Below, in pieces: positions 1 to 8,000 of a stretch of DNA of 36,600 bases (the first letter of the stretch is position 1; the number at the start of each line of letters is the position of its first letter). The stretch is from Fontimonas thermophila (lineage in GTDB: Bacteria > Pseudomonadota > Gammaproteobacteria > Nevskiales > Nevskiaceae). A program made the translations under genes and the position numbers. Below the pieces are notes generated by a model. It was not told the origin of the DNA. It was given only the letters and a program-made list of their open reading frames with translations, and searched no databases. The stretch covers positions 1 through 36,600 of the forward strand of contig NZ_FOOC01000016.1 in the NCBI RefSeq assembly GCF_900113085.1, read 5' to 3'.

Positions 1-200
1 CCATTGCGCAGCAGCCGCGTGTATGCCCCCGCGCCGAAGCGCAGCACCTCGATCAGGCTGGCCAATGGGCGGTCGTCGGGCGTGGCGTCGTTCCAGCCGA
101 GCCAAGCGTCGGCGCGGCCGAAGGTGCAGGCGATCAACGTGCGCTCCTGATCGAGGGTGAGCGGCGCAAAACGCAGGCCGATCCGACGGCCGCGCTGGGC
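1..200 (-). pseudogene. C-terminal fragment of a cellulose-synthase-like (BcsA/PilZ) gene
   Basis: Read on the minus strand, bases from about 215 down to 1 are open and give a peptide containing GRRIGLRFAPLTLDQE, then CTFGRADAWLGW and DDRPLASLIEVLRFG. This pattern resembles the end of the PilZ domain and the following helix of bacterial cellulose synthase catalytic subunits (BcsA), an inner-membrane glycosyltransferase that makes beta-1,4-glucan. The reading continues beyond the left edge. Upstream (higher coordinates) the frame meets a stop at 216-218, and the rest of the expected 600+ residues, including the catalytic domain, is missing. A different gene on the opposite strand begins there. 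The piece is therefore a truncated remnant or a rearrangement/assembly junction. The family call rests on recalled sequence patterns and is moderate. Confidence 0.5.
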
Positions 201-204
201 GGCG

Positions 205-375
205 ATCCGCGCCTCTCACGGCAATGCCGCGGCGATGGCCTTCGACGTGCGCCTGAACATGCCGGACGGGCGGGCGCTCATCCGGGTCATCGACGTGATG
301 ACCTTCGACGATACCGGCAGGTTCGCGTCGATGCGCGCCTACTGGGGCCCATCCGACATGGTGTACGAACGATGA
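205..375 (+). pseudogene. 5'-truncated ketosteroid-isomerase-like (NTF2 fold) gene
   Basis: The last about 50 codons read GNAAAMAFDVRL, then VIDVMTFDDTGRFASMRAYW, and end at a TGA at 373-375. This matches the C-terminal half of steroid delta-isomerase/SnoaL-like proteins, which shift the C5-C6 double bond of 3-ketosteroids to C4-C5. Upstream of about base 205 the frame merely reads the antisense of the BcsA-like fragment, so the N-terminal half with the catalytic tyrosine is missing. The only upstream start codon in frame (GTG at 157) lies in that foreign sequence. The stop overlaps the ATG of the next gene (ATGA), so the two were originally co-translated. It is likely non-functional as it stands, unless the junction is an assembly artefact. 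Confidence 0.6.
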
Positions 376-836
376 CTCCGGCGGCGTTGCAGCGCCTCGC
401 CGACCGCCTGGAGCTCGAGGCGCTGGTGATCCGCTACGCCAATGCCATCGACCGCCGCGACTTCGCCTCGCTCGACAGCGTGTTCACGGCCGATGCCTAC
501 ATCGACTATCGCGCGATGGGCGGCATCGACGGCCCGTATCCGGTGGTCAAGCAATGGCTGCCGCAGGCGCTCGGCCATTTCCCTGGCTATATGCATCTGA
601 TCAGCAACTGCGAGTTCCAGATCGATGGCGACCGCGCGCACGGCCGCATCGCCTGCTTCAACCCGATGGTCGTGCCCCGTCCCGAGGGCGGCACCGACAC
701 CATGTTCCTCGGACTGTGGTATCTCGATGCATACCTGCGCACCGCCGACGGCTGGCGCATCACCCGGCGGGTGGAGGAGAAGAGTTACGACTTCAACGTG
801 CCGGCTTGGCTCAAGGCCGTGGTGAATCCCGCTTGA
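372..836 (+). CDS. SnoaL-like / NTF2-family protein
   Basis: This 154-residue protein has the SnoaL/NTF2 cone fold signature: an N-terminal helix with the pattern VIRYANAIDRRDF, then VFTADAYIDY, and a C-terminal strand with DGWRITRRVEE. Members of the family act as small isomerases, dehydratases or hydroxylases, and they are frequent in steroid and aromatic catabolic clusters. The start is the ATG that overlaps the stop of the truncated isomerase-like gene. No signal peptide is present, so it is cytoplasmic. It ends 10 bases from the stop of the convergent TonB receptor gene. The exact reaction cannot be read from the sequence. Confidence 0.8.
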   Translation: MTPAALQRLADRLELEALVIRYANAIDRRDFASLDSVFTADAYIDYRAMGGIDGPYPVVKQWLPQALGHFPGYMHLISNCEFQIDGDRAHGRIACFNPMVVPRPEGGTDTMFLGLWYLDAYLRTADGWRITRRVEEKSYDFNVPAWLKAVVNPA

Positions 837-846
837 GCGCGCCACG

Positions 847-3480
847 CTACCAGTAACGGTAAGTCAGCTCGATGCCGAGGCTGCGCGGTTCGCCCCAGAC
901 GACGGCGCGGTCCGCGTGCGGCACATTGTCGATCGCAATCAGCGGGTAGTCCTCGTCGGCGAGATTGCGTCCAAAAAGGGCGATGTCCAGCGCGCCGCGA
1001 CCGCCCCAGCCGCGCAGATTGCCGGCTACCAGGCGTGCGTTCCACAAACCGTAGGCAGGAATCGAGGTCAACCCCCGTCGCTGCTCGGTGATGACCTGCC
1101 CTTGGCGCTCGGCGGTGTAGTGGTAGGCAACATAAGCGCGCAGCTCGCCCCAGCCACGGCGCAGTGCGGTCCAGTCCAGCGCCACCACGCCGGAATGCCG
1201 CGGTGCCGATGGAAACGGATACAGATGCGCGACGTTGCGGCCGTCTGGATCGAGCACGCGCTGCACCTCGGCGTCGAGATAGGCGTAATCCGCAGAGAGG
1301 GTGAAATCCGGCGTCAACCGCACCGTGGCGTCCAGCTCCAATCCCCGCATGCGCGCCTTGCCGGCGTTGATCGTCTTGGTGTCGGAGATCGTGCCGGGGA
1401 TCAGGAAATTGATCTGCATGTCGGTGTAGTCGCTGCGGAACACATCGGCATTGAGCCGCAGCCGGCGATCCCACCACTCGCTCTTGATGCCGGCTTCGTA
1501 AGACTGCACGGACTCCGGGGCAAAGCCATCGACGAATCCGAAGCCATACGGGTTGTCCGGGGAGGCGCCGGAGACGTGCGGATCGCGCACATTGAATCCT
1601 CCGCTTTTGTACGCCTCGACGGACTTGGCGTACAGCCGCACGCTCGGACCGAGATCGTAGGCGACGACGAAGGCGCTGGCATCGTCACGGAAGCGCCGCG
1701 CCGCCGGCACGTGGTCGAAGCGCTCGCCCGAGGACAGCAGCGTCGCGCTGCCGCGCCCGCCGGACTGGACTTCGACATAGGTATCGCTGATGCGGAACTT
1801 GACCGCCCGGCGCGTATCTTCGGAATGCCGGTAGCCGGCGGTCAGGTGCAGCCGGTCGCTCACCCAGGGGAGATCCGGCGTCCATGTCACCTGGCCGAAC
1901 ACTGCGGTCGCGCGGTTGTCGATGGTCCAGTCCAGGTTCACGAAATTCACCAGACGCAGCAGCTCGATCTGGTTGAAATCGACGACACCGAGATTGCCCA
2001 GGGCATCGAACAGCGCGTCGGTGGTGAACAGCGTCGGATCGAGTGCGTCGAGATTGTCGAGCGGGATCACCGTGCTCAACTGGTGGTTGAGGCGGTTGCG
2101 GTCTTCGCGCCCGCGCTCGCGGAAGTGATAGGCGCCGACGACGTAATCGATCGCATCGTCGAAGAGCCGGCCGGTGAGCTGCACTTCGTGTGACCACTGC
2201 CGCTGGGTAACGGTGGGAATCACCAGCGGCGTCGGTCCGCCGTTGGCCACCGTCGCTGCCGGGCCGTCATAGGCGTGACTGTCCAGGCGGTAGGTGGTCG
2301 AGCCCAGACCGCCACCGAGATCGGCATATTCCTCGTCGCGCAGGTTGCGCAGGGCGCCGATGTACTTCAGCTCGTGGACACCGAGCGGTAGCGTCAGGGT
2401 CAGTGCGTGACCGTCGATGTCCGTGCCCGATGGCACCATCGGCGCGCCGCTCGCCAGCGCTGTGAGACGCGTCTGCGCATAGCGCGTCTGCGAAACCGCA
2501 TAGGGCTTGAACAACTCGGCCTGGCCTTTGTCCGTCTGCGGCGGCAAGACCGACTGGAACATGTAATTCACATAGCGCAGATCCATGCGCTCGTAGCTGT
2601 AGTCGGCAATGAATCCGCCGGCTGGCATCCAGCGCAGTGCGGCACGGCCGGCCCATTCTTCGCGATCGCCGAAGTCGGCCCCGGGCCCGAGGTTTTCGAC
2701 GTACCCGTCGCGGCGGCTGCCGAGCGCAGCCAAGCCCAGCGCGAGCGTCTCGGACAGCGGCAGATTGAACGAGGCGCGCGCCCGGTAGTCCGCGCGACTG
2801 CCGCCGCTGAGCTGCATGGACATTCCGAATGCATCCGGGGTCGGCCGCTTGGTGATCAGGTTCACCGCGCCGCCGGTGGTGTTGCGCCCGTACAGCGTGC
2901 CCTGCGGGCCACGCAGCACCTCGATGCGTTCGAGATCGGCGATGTCGAGTGCAAGTCCGACCGAGCGCGCGATGTACACCCCATCCAGATAAATGCCGAC
3001 GGCCGGATCCTGGGTGAGCTGGGCGTCGAACACACCGACGCCGCGGATGAACAGGCGCAGCGTGGCGTTGTGCGTCGGGAACGGCTCGACGGTCAACCCC
3101 GGCACGTTGCCGCTCAAATCCTGCACGCCGCGGATACCGCGCAGCTCGATGGTCTCGCTGTTGAAGGCCTCGATCGAGATCGGGGTGTCCTGTACCGAGG
3201 CGGCGCGACGCTCGGCGGTGACGATGATGGGCTCGAGCGCGGCGGAAGCCTCCGCTTCCGCAGGGGCTTGGGCCTGTGGGGAAGCGATCGGCGGCTCCAC
3301 GGGAATCGTCGCCGGTACCGCATGCTCGTCATCGGCGGCCCAAGCAGCCTGCGGCAAGCCGCTGCCGGCCAGCGCCAGCACCGCGGCATACCGCCACGCT
3401 CTCCACGCCCGCAGCGCTGCGGTCCAGGTGGCTGCGGCAACCCGTCCGTTGCCATGCGCATCGCCGCAGACGCAGCGCAC
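847..3480 (-). CDS. TonB-dependent outer-membrane receptor (first copy)
   Basis: This protein of about 877 residues carries a cleavable signal peptide (hydrophobic YAAVLALAGSGLPQAAWA before ADDEHA). Next come a TonB-box/plug region (IIVTAERRAASVQDTPISIEAF; QDPAVGIYLDGVYIAR; IEVLRGPQGTLYGRN) and a long beta-barrel ending in an aromatic residue (LTYRYW), as expected for outer-membrane insertion. Such receptors import scarce or bulky ligands using TonB energy. In this setting a hydrophobic polycyclic substrate is plausible, but the ligand is not visible. No ATG fits. GTG at 3480 (complement) follows a G-rich stretch and is preferred, and GTG at 3492 is an alternative. It lies just downstream of the KshA-like oxygenase gene on the same strand, probably in one operon. 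Confidence 0.9.
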   Translation of the reverse strand: MRCVCGDAHGNGRVAAATWTAALRAWRAWRYAAVLALAGSGLPQAAWAADDEHAVPATIPVEPPIASPQAQAPAEAEASAALEPIIVTAERRAASVQDTPISIEAFNSETIELRGIRGVQDLSGNVPGLTVEPFPTHNATLRLFIRGVGVFDAQLTQDPAVGIYLDGVYIARSVGLALDIADLERIEVLRGPQGTLYGRNTTGGAVNLITKRPTPDAFGMSMQLSGGSRADYRARASFNLPLSETLALGLAALGSRRDGYVENLGPGADFGDREEWAGRAALRWMPAGGFIADYSYERMDLRYVNYMFQSVLPPQTDKGQAELFKPYAVSQTRYAQTRLTALASGAPMVPSGTDIDGHALTLTLPLGVHELKYIGALRNLRDEEYADLGGGLGSTTYRLDSHAYDGPAATVANGGPTPLVIPTVTQRQWSHEVQLTGRLFDDAIDYVVGAYHFRERGREDRNRLNHQLSTVIPLDNLDALDPTLFTTDALFDALGNLGVVDFNQIELLRLVNFVNLDWTIDNRATAVFGQVTWTPDLPWVSDRLHLTAGYRHSEDTRRAVKFRISDTYVEVQSGGRGSATLLSSGERFDHVPAARRFRDDASAFVVAYDLGPSVRLYAKSVEAYKSGGFNVRDPHVSGASPDNPYGFGFVDGFAPESVQSYEAGIKSEWWDRRLRLNADVFRSDYTDMQINFLIPGTISDTKTINAGKARMRGLELDATVRLTPDFTLSADYAYLDAEVQRVLDPDGRNVAHLYPFPSAPRHSGVVALDWTALRRGWGELRAYVAYHYTAERQGQVITEQRRGLTSIPAYGLWNARLVAGNLRGWGGRGALDIALFGRNLADEDYPLIAIDNVPHADRAVVWGEPRSLGIELTYRYW

Positions 3481-3503
3481 GGTGCTGCCCACCCGGGGAT
3501 GCT

Positions 3504-4583
3504 TCACGCGGCCTTGGTCTGCGGCGCGCCGGCGAAACCCTTGGCGTGGTAAATCCCTTCGACGCTCTTTTGGATCTCCTCGCGCTGGGCGCGTGGGTTG
3601 TAGAACTGCCGGTACCACTGCCGCTGCTTGAGGAAGGGGCCATCGCCCTGCACGTACAGCCCCTTGATGTTCGGCCGCTTGTGCTTCCATACCTCGAAAT
3701 CCTGCGCGAACGCGGCGAGCGCCGCGTCCTGGTAAGCGCGCGCGGCGATGCGGTCCTGCTCGCTGGCGACGGCGCCGCTCGCCGACTTCACCAGCAGGTT
3801 GTGCCAGACCTGGGTCACCCCGTCGTCAACCGGAGTGTGCGCGATGATGATCCACGAGTCGTACAGCCCGCTCATGCGCGTCAGCAGCAGGCTTGGACCG
3901 TGATAGGTCGCCGTCGTCAGCAGCATGGCGCCGCCATCGGCGACCAGCGTGCGGTGCCCGCCGCCCATGCGCTGGATCGCCATGTGCCCGCGGAACTCGT
4001 TTTCGAAGAATTTCGTACGCGACCCGTGCACCGGATCGAAGTGGGCGACGTCGGTGATGTTGTCGATGATCTCCTGCGGATGGACGTTGATCGTGCCCAG
4101 GTCGTCGTAAGCGCCGATGACCCAGGCCGGGTCGTTCCATTCGGGGATCTCCGGCAGCTCGTAGTCGGGCTCGCCGCCTTCCTCGTCGTACCAGACGAAG
4201 ACCGCGCCCAGATGCTCGCGCACCGGCCAGGAACGCACCCTCGCCGCCGGCGGGATCGGCCCCGAGCTGTACGGGATGTGGTTGCACTTGCCATCCGGAC
4301 CGAAGCGCCAGGCGTGGTAGGGGCAGCGGATCGAATCGCCCTCGACCTGACCATCCTGCGCGACATAGGACGTGGTGTTGCGCGCCAGATGCGTTCCCAT
4401 GTGCGGACAGTACGCGTCGAGCAACACGACGCGGCCGCTGTGCTTGCCGCGGTAGAGCGCGAACTCCCGGCCGAAGAAGCGCACGCCCCGTGGCCGGTCG
4501 GTGACCTTCGCGCTTTCCGCGACCATGAACCAGCCGCGCGGAAATGTGAATTCGCCGAGGCCGTATTCCTTCGTCGTTGCCAT
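3504..4583 (-). CDS. Rieske non-haem iron oxygenase, KshA-like
   Basis: This 359-residue oxygenase component has a Rieske [2Fe-2S] motif (C59-P-H61 and C87-P-Y-H90). Its catalytic domain holds the mononuclear-iron motif EIIDNITDVAHFDPVH (N175, D178, H181, H186). The spacing and wording closely resemble 3-ketosteroid 9-alpha-hydroxylase KshA, which hydroxylates C9 so that, together with delta1-dehydrogenation, ring B opens. The following FFENEFRGHMAIQRM also fits KshA. The start ATG at 4583 gives the family's usual length. No ferredoxin reductase (KshB) is encoded nearby, so electrons must come from elsewhere. It is followed 23 bases later by the TonB receptor gene. The family is clear; the substrate (steroid or another polycyclic) is inferred. 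Confidence 0.85.
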   Translation of the reverse strand: MATTKEYGLGEFTFPRGWFMVAESAKVTDRPRGVRFFGREFALYRGKHSGRVVLLDAYCPHMGTHLARNTTSYVAQDGQVEGDSIRCPYHAWRFGPDGKCNHIPYSSGPIPPAARVRSWPVREHLGAVFVWYDEEGGEPDYELPEIPEWNDPAWVIGAYDDLGTINVHPQEIIDNITDVAHFDPVHGSRTKFFENEFRGHMAIQRMGGGHRTLVADGGAMLLTTATYHGPSLLLTRMSGLYDSWIIIAHTPVDDGVTQVWHNLLVKSASGAVASEQDRIAARAYQDAALAAFAQDFEVWKHKRPNIKGLYVQGDGPFLKQRQWYRQFYNPRAQREEIQKSVEGIYHAKGFAGAPQTKAA

Positions 4584-4761
4584 GTCGGATGCTCCGTGCC
4601 CGGTGGCGGCTGAGCGGCGCCGGGCGCAGTGAATGAAACGGCGGCGGTACCCGCCGCAGGCGTCTGGCAGTGTGGAAACCGCGTCCCGGCGCTGCATCAT
4701 CCGTTTGAGTGAAGCCCCACGCAGCGGCAGGGCGTCTGATGCGCAAAACCCGATCGCACGC

Positions 4762-6291
4762 ATGAAACCCATGAGGACGAACTCCCTGCTGGCCGCGGTG
4801 ATCACGGGGGTGCTGCTCGCCGCTTGCAACAGCAGCGACACGCCCCAGCCTGGCGTTACAGCCGACGGCATTCCGCAACTGCGGCGCGACGGCCGCTGGC
4901 TCGTCGATCCACACGGCCGCGTCGTGCTCACGCATGGCGTCAACCTGGTCTGGAAGCGCGCTCCCTATGTGCCGCCAGATGCGCCCGCGGGCTTTCGCAC
5001 CGCCGATGCCGACTGGCTCGTCGCCCATGGCTTCAACTCGGCGCGGATCGGCACTTTGTGGGTCGGCGTCTCGCCGCAGGCCCCTGGCGTCATCGACACC
5101 GACTATCTCGCGCAGTGGGACCGCATCGTGCACCTGCTGGCGAGCCGACGCATCTGGATCCTGTTCGACTTCCATCAGGACATGCTCGGCCACGTCTATC
5201 AGGGCGAGGGCGTGCCGGACTGGGCCGTAGCGCGCATCCAGGGGCCGTTCACGACCCTGCTCGGCCCACCGGGCTTCGGGTTTCCGTTCAATTACTTCAC
5301 GCCCCAGGTCTCGGAAGCCTACGACAGGCTCTGGGCGGAACGCGGCGTGGTCTGGGACGGCTTCCGGGACGCCTGGGTGGCGGTGGCGCGCCGATGGCGC
5401 GCACAGCCGTACTCGATGGGCTACGACCTGCTCAACGAACCCTGGGCCGGCATGGAATACCCGCTGTGCCTGCAACCGTGGCTGGGCTGCCCATCCCATG
5501 AGCGGGACGAATTGCAGCCGTTCTTCATGCATGCGCTCTCCGGCATCCGCGCGGTGGATCCGCACAACCTGGTGTGGTTCGAGCCACAGCCCTTGATCAG
5601 CACCGGTGCGCCAGCCCGGGGCTTTACCGCCATCCCCGGCGAGACGCAGCTCGGATACTCGTTCCACTACTACTGCCCGCTCAACACGCTGGCCAATGCC
5701 GCCCAGCTCGATCTGGTCGATGCGCTGCCGTTCGGCCCGCAGGACACCTGCGAGAACTTCGGCAATGCCACGTTGGCCGAGGCACGGGCGCAGGCCGACC
5801 AGATGCAGGCGGTGGAACTGCTGACCGAGTTCGGCGCCACCGACGAGTTGCCCGTGCTCGCCGAGGTCACGCGCCAGGCCGACGAGCACCTGATCGGCTG
5901 GCAATACTGGCAGTACAAGAACTTCGACGATCCGACCACCGAGTCGCAGGACAGCGGTGCGCAAAGCCTGTTCGCCGACGATGCGGATCTGTCGAGCGCC
6001 AAGATCGAGAAGCTCAAGATCCTGAGCCGCACCTATCCGCAGGCCACCGCGGGCGTTCCGCTGGCCCTGTCGTTTGATCCGCAGACCGCCGAGTTCGTGT
6101 ACCGCTACACGCCGCGACCCGCGACGGCGCCGACCGAGATCTTCGTGCCCGTCGCGTTGCATTACCCGGACGGCTACCGCGTCGAAGTCAGCGGCGCGCG
6201 CGTGCTGTCGGCAGCCAACACCTCACCCCTGGTGCTGGAGAACCTCCCCGGTGCCGACGAGGTCAGCGTGCGCGTGACGCGGCTGCCGTAG
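4762..6291 (+). CDS. Glycoside hydrolase family 5 lipoprotein (endoglycoceramidase / steryl-glucosidase type)
   Basis: The protein is about 509 residues long. It begins with a short lipoprotein signal whose lipobox is LLAAC, so it is probably anchored in the cell envelope. A GH5 TIM barrel follows: HGVNLVWKRAPY, FDFHQDMLG, LLNEPW with the acid/base E226, and LTEFGAT with the nucleophile E356. A beta-sandwich-like C-terminus follows (about 430-509). The layout matches endoglycoceramidase-related GH5 enzymes, which split sugars from ceramides; fungal relatives act on steryl glucosides. The start is ATG 4762, or 4771 three codons later; neither has a strong ribosome site. It is divergent from the KshA-like gene (178 bases apart). 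Its end overlaps the convergent hydrolase gene by 69 bases. Confidence 0.85.
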   Translation: MKPMRTNSLLAAVITGVLLAACNSSDTPQPGVTADGIPQLRRDGRWLVDPHGRVVLTHGVNLVWKRAPYVPPDAPAGFRTADADWLVAHGFNSARIGTLWVGVSPQAPGVIDTDYLAQWDRIVHLLASRRIWILFDFHQDMLGHVYQGEGVPDWAVARIQGPFTTLLGPPGFGFPFNYFTPQVSEAYDRLWAERGVVWDGFRDAWVAVARRWRAQPYSMGYDLLNEPWAGMEYPLCLQPWLGCPSHERDELQPFFMHALSGIRAVDPHNLVWFEPQPLISTGAPARGFTAIPGETQLGYSFHYYCPLNTLANAAQLDLVDALPFGPQDTCENFGNATLAEARAQADQMQAVELLTEFGATDELPVLAEVTRQADEHLIGWQYWQYKNFDDPTTESQDSGAQSLFADDADLSSAKIEKLKILSRTYPQATAGVPLALSFDPQTAEFVYRYTPRPATAPTEIFVPVALHYPDGYRVEVSGARVLSAANTSPLVLENLPGADEVSVRVTRLP

Positions 6292-7791
6292 CCCTGCCCG
6301 CAGCAGCATCCGTCGCCAGCGCAGCAGGACGAGGACTGCGAGCGCCCATCCGGTGAACACGCCGCCACCGCTGCCGCCACCGGCTGCGGTCATCTCGTCG
6401 GTGCACCCCGCGCGGATGTCCTCGCAAAGATGCATGCGGCCGCTGCGATCGGCAAACGCGCGTGCCGACCGGCGGTAGAAGCTGTAGCGTTCATGCCAGT
6501 CGGCGTCGGCGAGCAGGCGCGCATCGGCATCGGCGTATCCCGGCTCGCCGGGCTGCTTGAGCCAGCGGTCGAACCAGGCCAGCGTGTAATGCGCGGCCAT
6601 CGGCTGACCCCAGCCGCCGCGGCAGACATCGCCGGTGGTGTCCGCGCACCAGGAAGTGGCCGGAAAGCTCGGGATCAGCGACCACTCGAAGTGCGAGCTG
6701 CCCTGGATCTGGATGGTGAACTGGAACACGGGAACCCCGGCGTCCCGCCAGCGCCGATAAGCCGCCTTGTGCTCCTCGGGGTCGGGCACTTCGGTGGCTG
6801 GCCGCGGGGTGAAGCCGTATTCGCTGGTCTGACCCATCGCCGGCACCCGCGGCACGACATCGCTGCCAAGGCGATCCCAGGCGACGATCACATCGACCGG
6901 ATTCTGCGCATCGAGCAGTCCTGGCCAAAGCTCGGCACCCTCGGCGCCATAGGCCTGCACCACGGACACGCCGGTTGCGCCCAGCGAGTGGCCGGCCAAT
7001 CCCAGGCGCTCGCGATCCAGGCGTGCGGCATGCGGATTGAACGCCGTCACCACGGTCGGATACCGGTCCGCGCAACGCAGGTTGTGTGGATACGGCTGCA
7101 CGCTGCTGGAATGGAAGAAGTCGATCGCATCGACCAGTCCGTCCCAGAACACCGCCGGGTTGAAGTTGCCGCCCTGCTCGCCGTCAGGGGTCTGCAGATC
7201 CGAACGGCCCTGCCCCCGCGGATCGAAGGTCATCACCACATAGCCGGCGCGCACCAGCATCTGCGCCGCCCACCAGTACAAGGGCTCGGAAGCCTGGATC
7301 GAACCGTTTTCGATGATCACGCCGGGCAGCGTGTTGCCGCCGGTGCGTGGTGCCCACACGCGGCCGGAAATGCGCGCGCAGCCGCGGTCGTAGAACACCA
7401 CCGGGATCACCTCCGCCTCCTGAGTGTAAAACGCCGCGCCGTCGGCTCCGGGCGCCTGCGGATAGCGGAACGGATCGCCGGCGCACTGCTCGCCCCAGGT
7501 CGCGCACAAGGGCGCCAGCGGCGTATTGCCGGAAGGCGCGGAAATCCAGCTCGGATCGGCCGCGGCGCGCGCGTTCCATTCCAGCAGATTGGCCAGACTC
7601 TGCATCTGCCAGCGCATCATGAATGCCGGATTGGCGAGCTGCTCGGCGGGCGCCTCGGTGCTGCGCGCGACGTTGGCGAGATCGCGCGCAGTCCATTCCG
7701 CAGAAGGATACTCCGGCCCCTCCGGAATGCTCCAGGCACTGCCGGCATACAGCGCGGCAAACCCTGCCAACAGCCGGATCCCCACACGCAT
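6223..7791 (-). CDS. Secreted alpha/beta hydrolase with GlyGly-CTERM-like tail
   Basis: This 522-residue protein starts with a Sec signal (LLAGFAALYAGSAWS). It has an alpha/beta-hydrolase core with FDPRGQGRSD and the nucleophile elbow G267-H-S269-L-G271. An even set of cysteines suggests periplasmic or extracellular disulfides. Residues 471-494 form a glycine run, a hydrophobic stretch (VFTGWALAVLVLL) and RWRR. This is the layout of GlyGly-CTERM sorting tails that rhombosortase cleaves, although about 28 extra residues follow. It may be an esterase or lipase-like enzyme releasing substrate outside the cell. The last 69 coding bases overlap the end of the GH5 gene. It is divergent from the HsaA-like operon. 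The specific substrate is unknown. Confidence 0.8.
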   Translation of the reverse strand: MRVGIRLLAGFAALYAGSAWSIPEGPEYPSAEWTARDLANVARSTEAPAEQLANPAFMMRWQMQSLANLLEWNARAAADPSWISAPSGNTPLAPLCATWGEQCAGDPFRYPQAPGADGAAFYTQEAEVIPVVFYDRGCARISGRVWAPRTGGNTLPGVIIENGSIQASEPLYWWAAQMLVRAGYVVMTFDPRGQGRSDLQTPDGEQGGNFNPAVFWDGLVDAIDFFHSSSVQPYPHNLRCADRYPTVVTAFNPHAARLDRERLGLAGHSLGATGVSVVQAYGAEGAELWPGLLDAQNPVDVIVAWDRLGSDVVPRVPAMGQTSEYGFTPRPATEVPDPEEHKAAYRRWRDAGVPVFQFTIQIQGSSHFEWSLIPSFPATSWCADTTGDVCRGGWGQPMAAHYTLAWFDRWLKQPGEPGYADADARLLADADWHERYSFYRRSARAFADRSGRMHLCEDIRAGCTDEMTAAGGGSGGGVFTGWALAVLVLLRWRRMLLRAGLRQPRHAHADLVGTGEVLQHQG

Positions 7792-8000
7792 CGCACACTC
7801 CGTTCGTGTTTCGGCACCGCCTTGACGCAGTACCCCGAGTCTGCGGATTTTGCCGCCGGTGCGCCAGAGCCGCGCCGGCCGTATCCGCCGTCGGTGCCGG
7901 GGTAGTCACTTCGGATGATGCTGTGCGGGCGGAATTCTGTGAAAAACCCGGTTACACCCTTTGACTGCGCCGGGTTTGCGCCGGCCAGGAGTGAAATGCC

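Noticed and set aside
3826-6162. Minus-strand open frame of about 778 codons spanning the GH5 gene and part of the Rieske gene
   Set aside because: The GH5 frame on the plus strand and the Rieske frame explain the region; this frame has no motifs and ends inside another gene.
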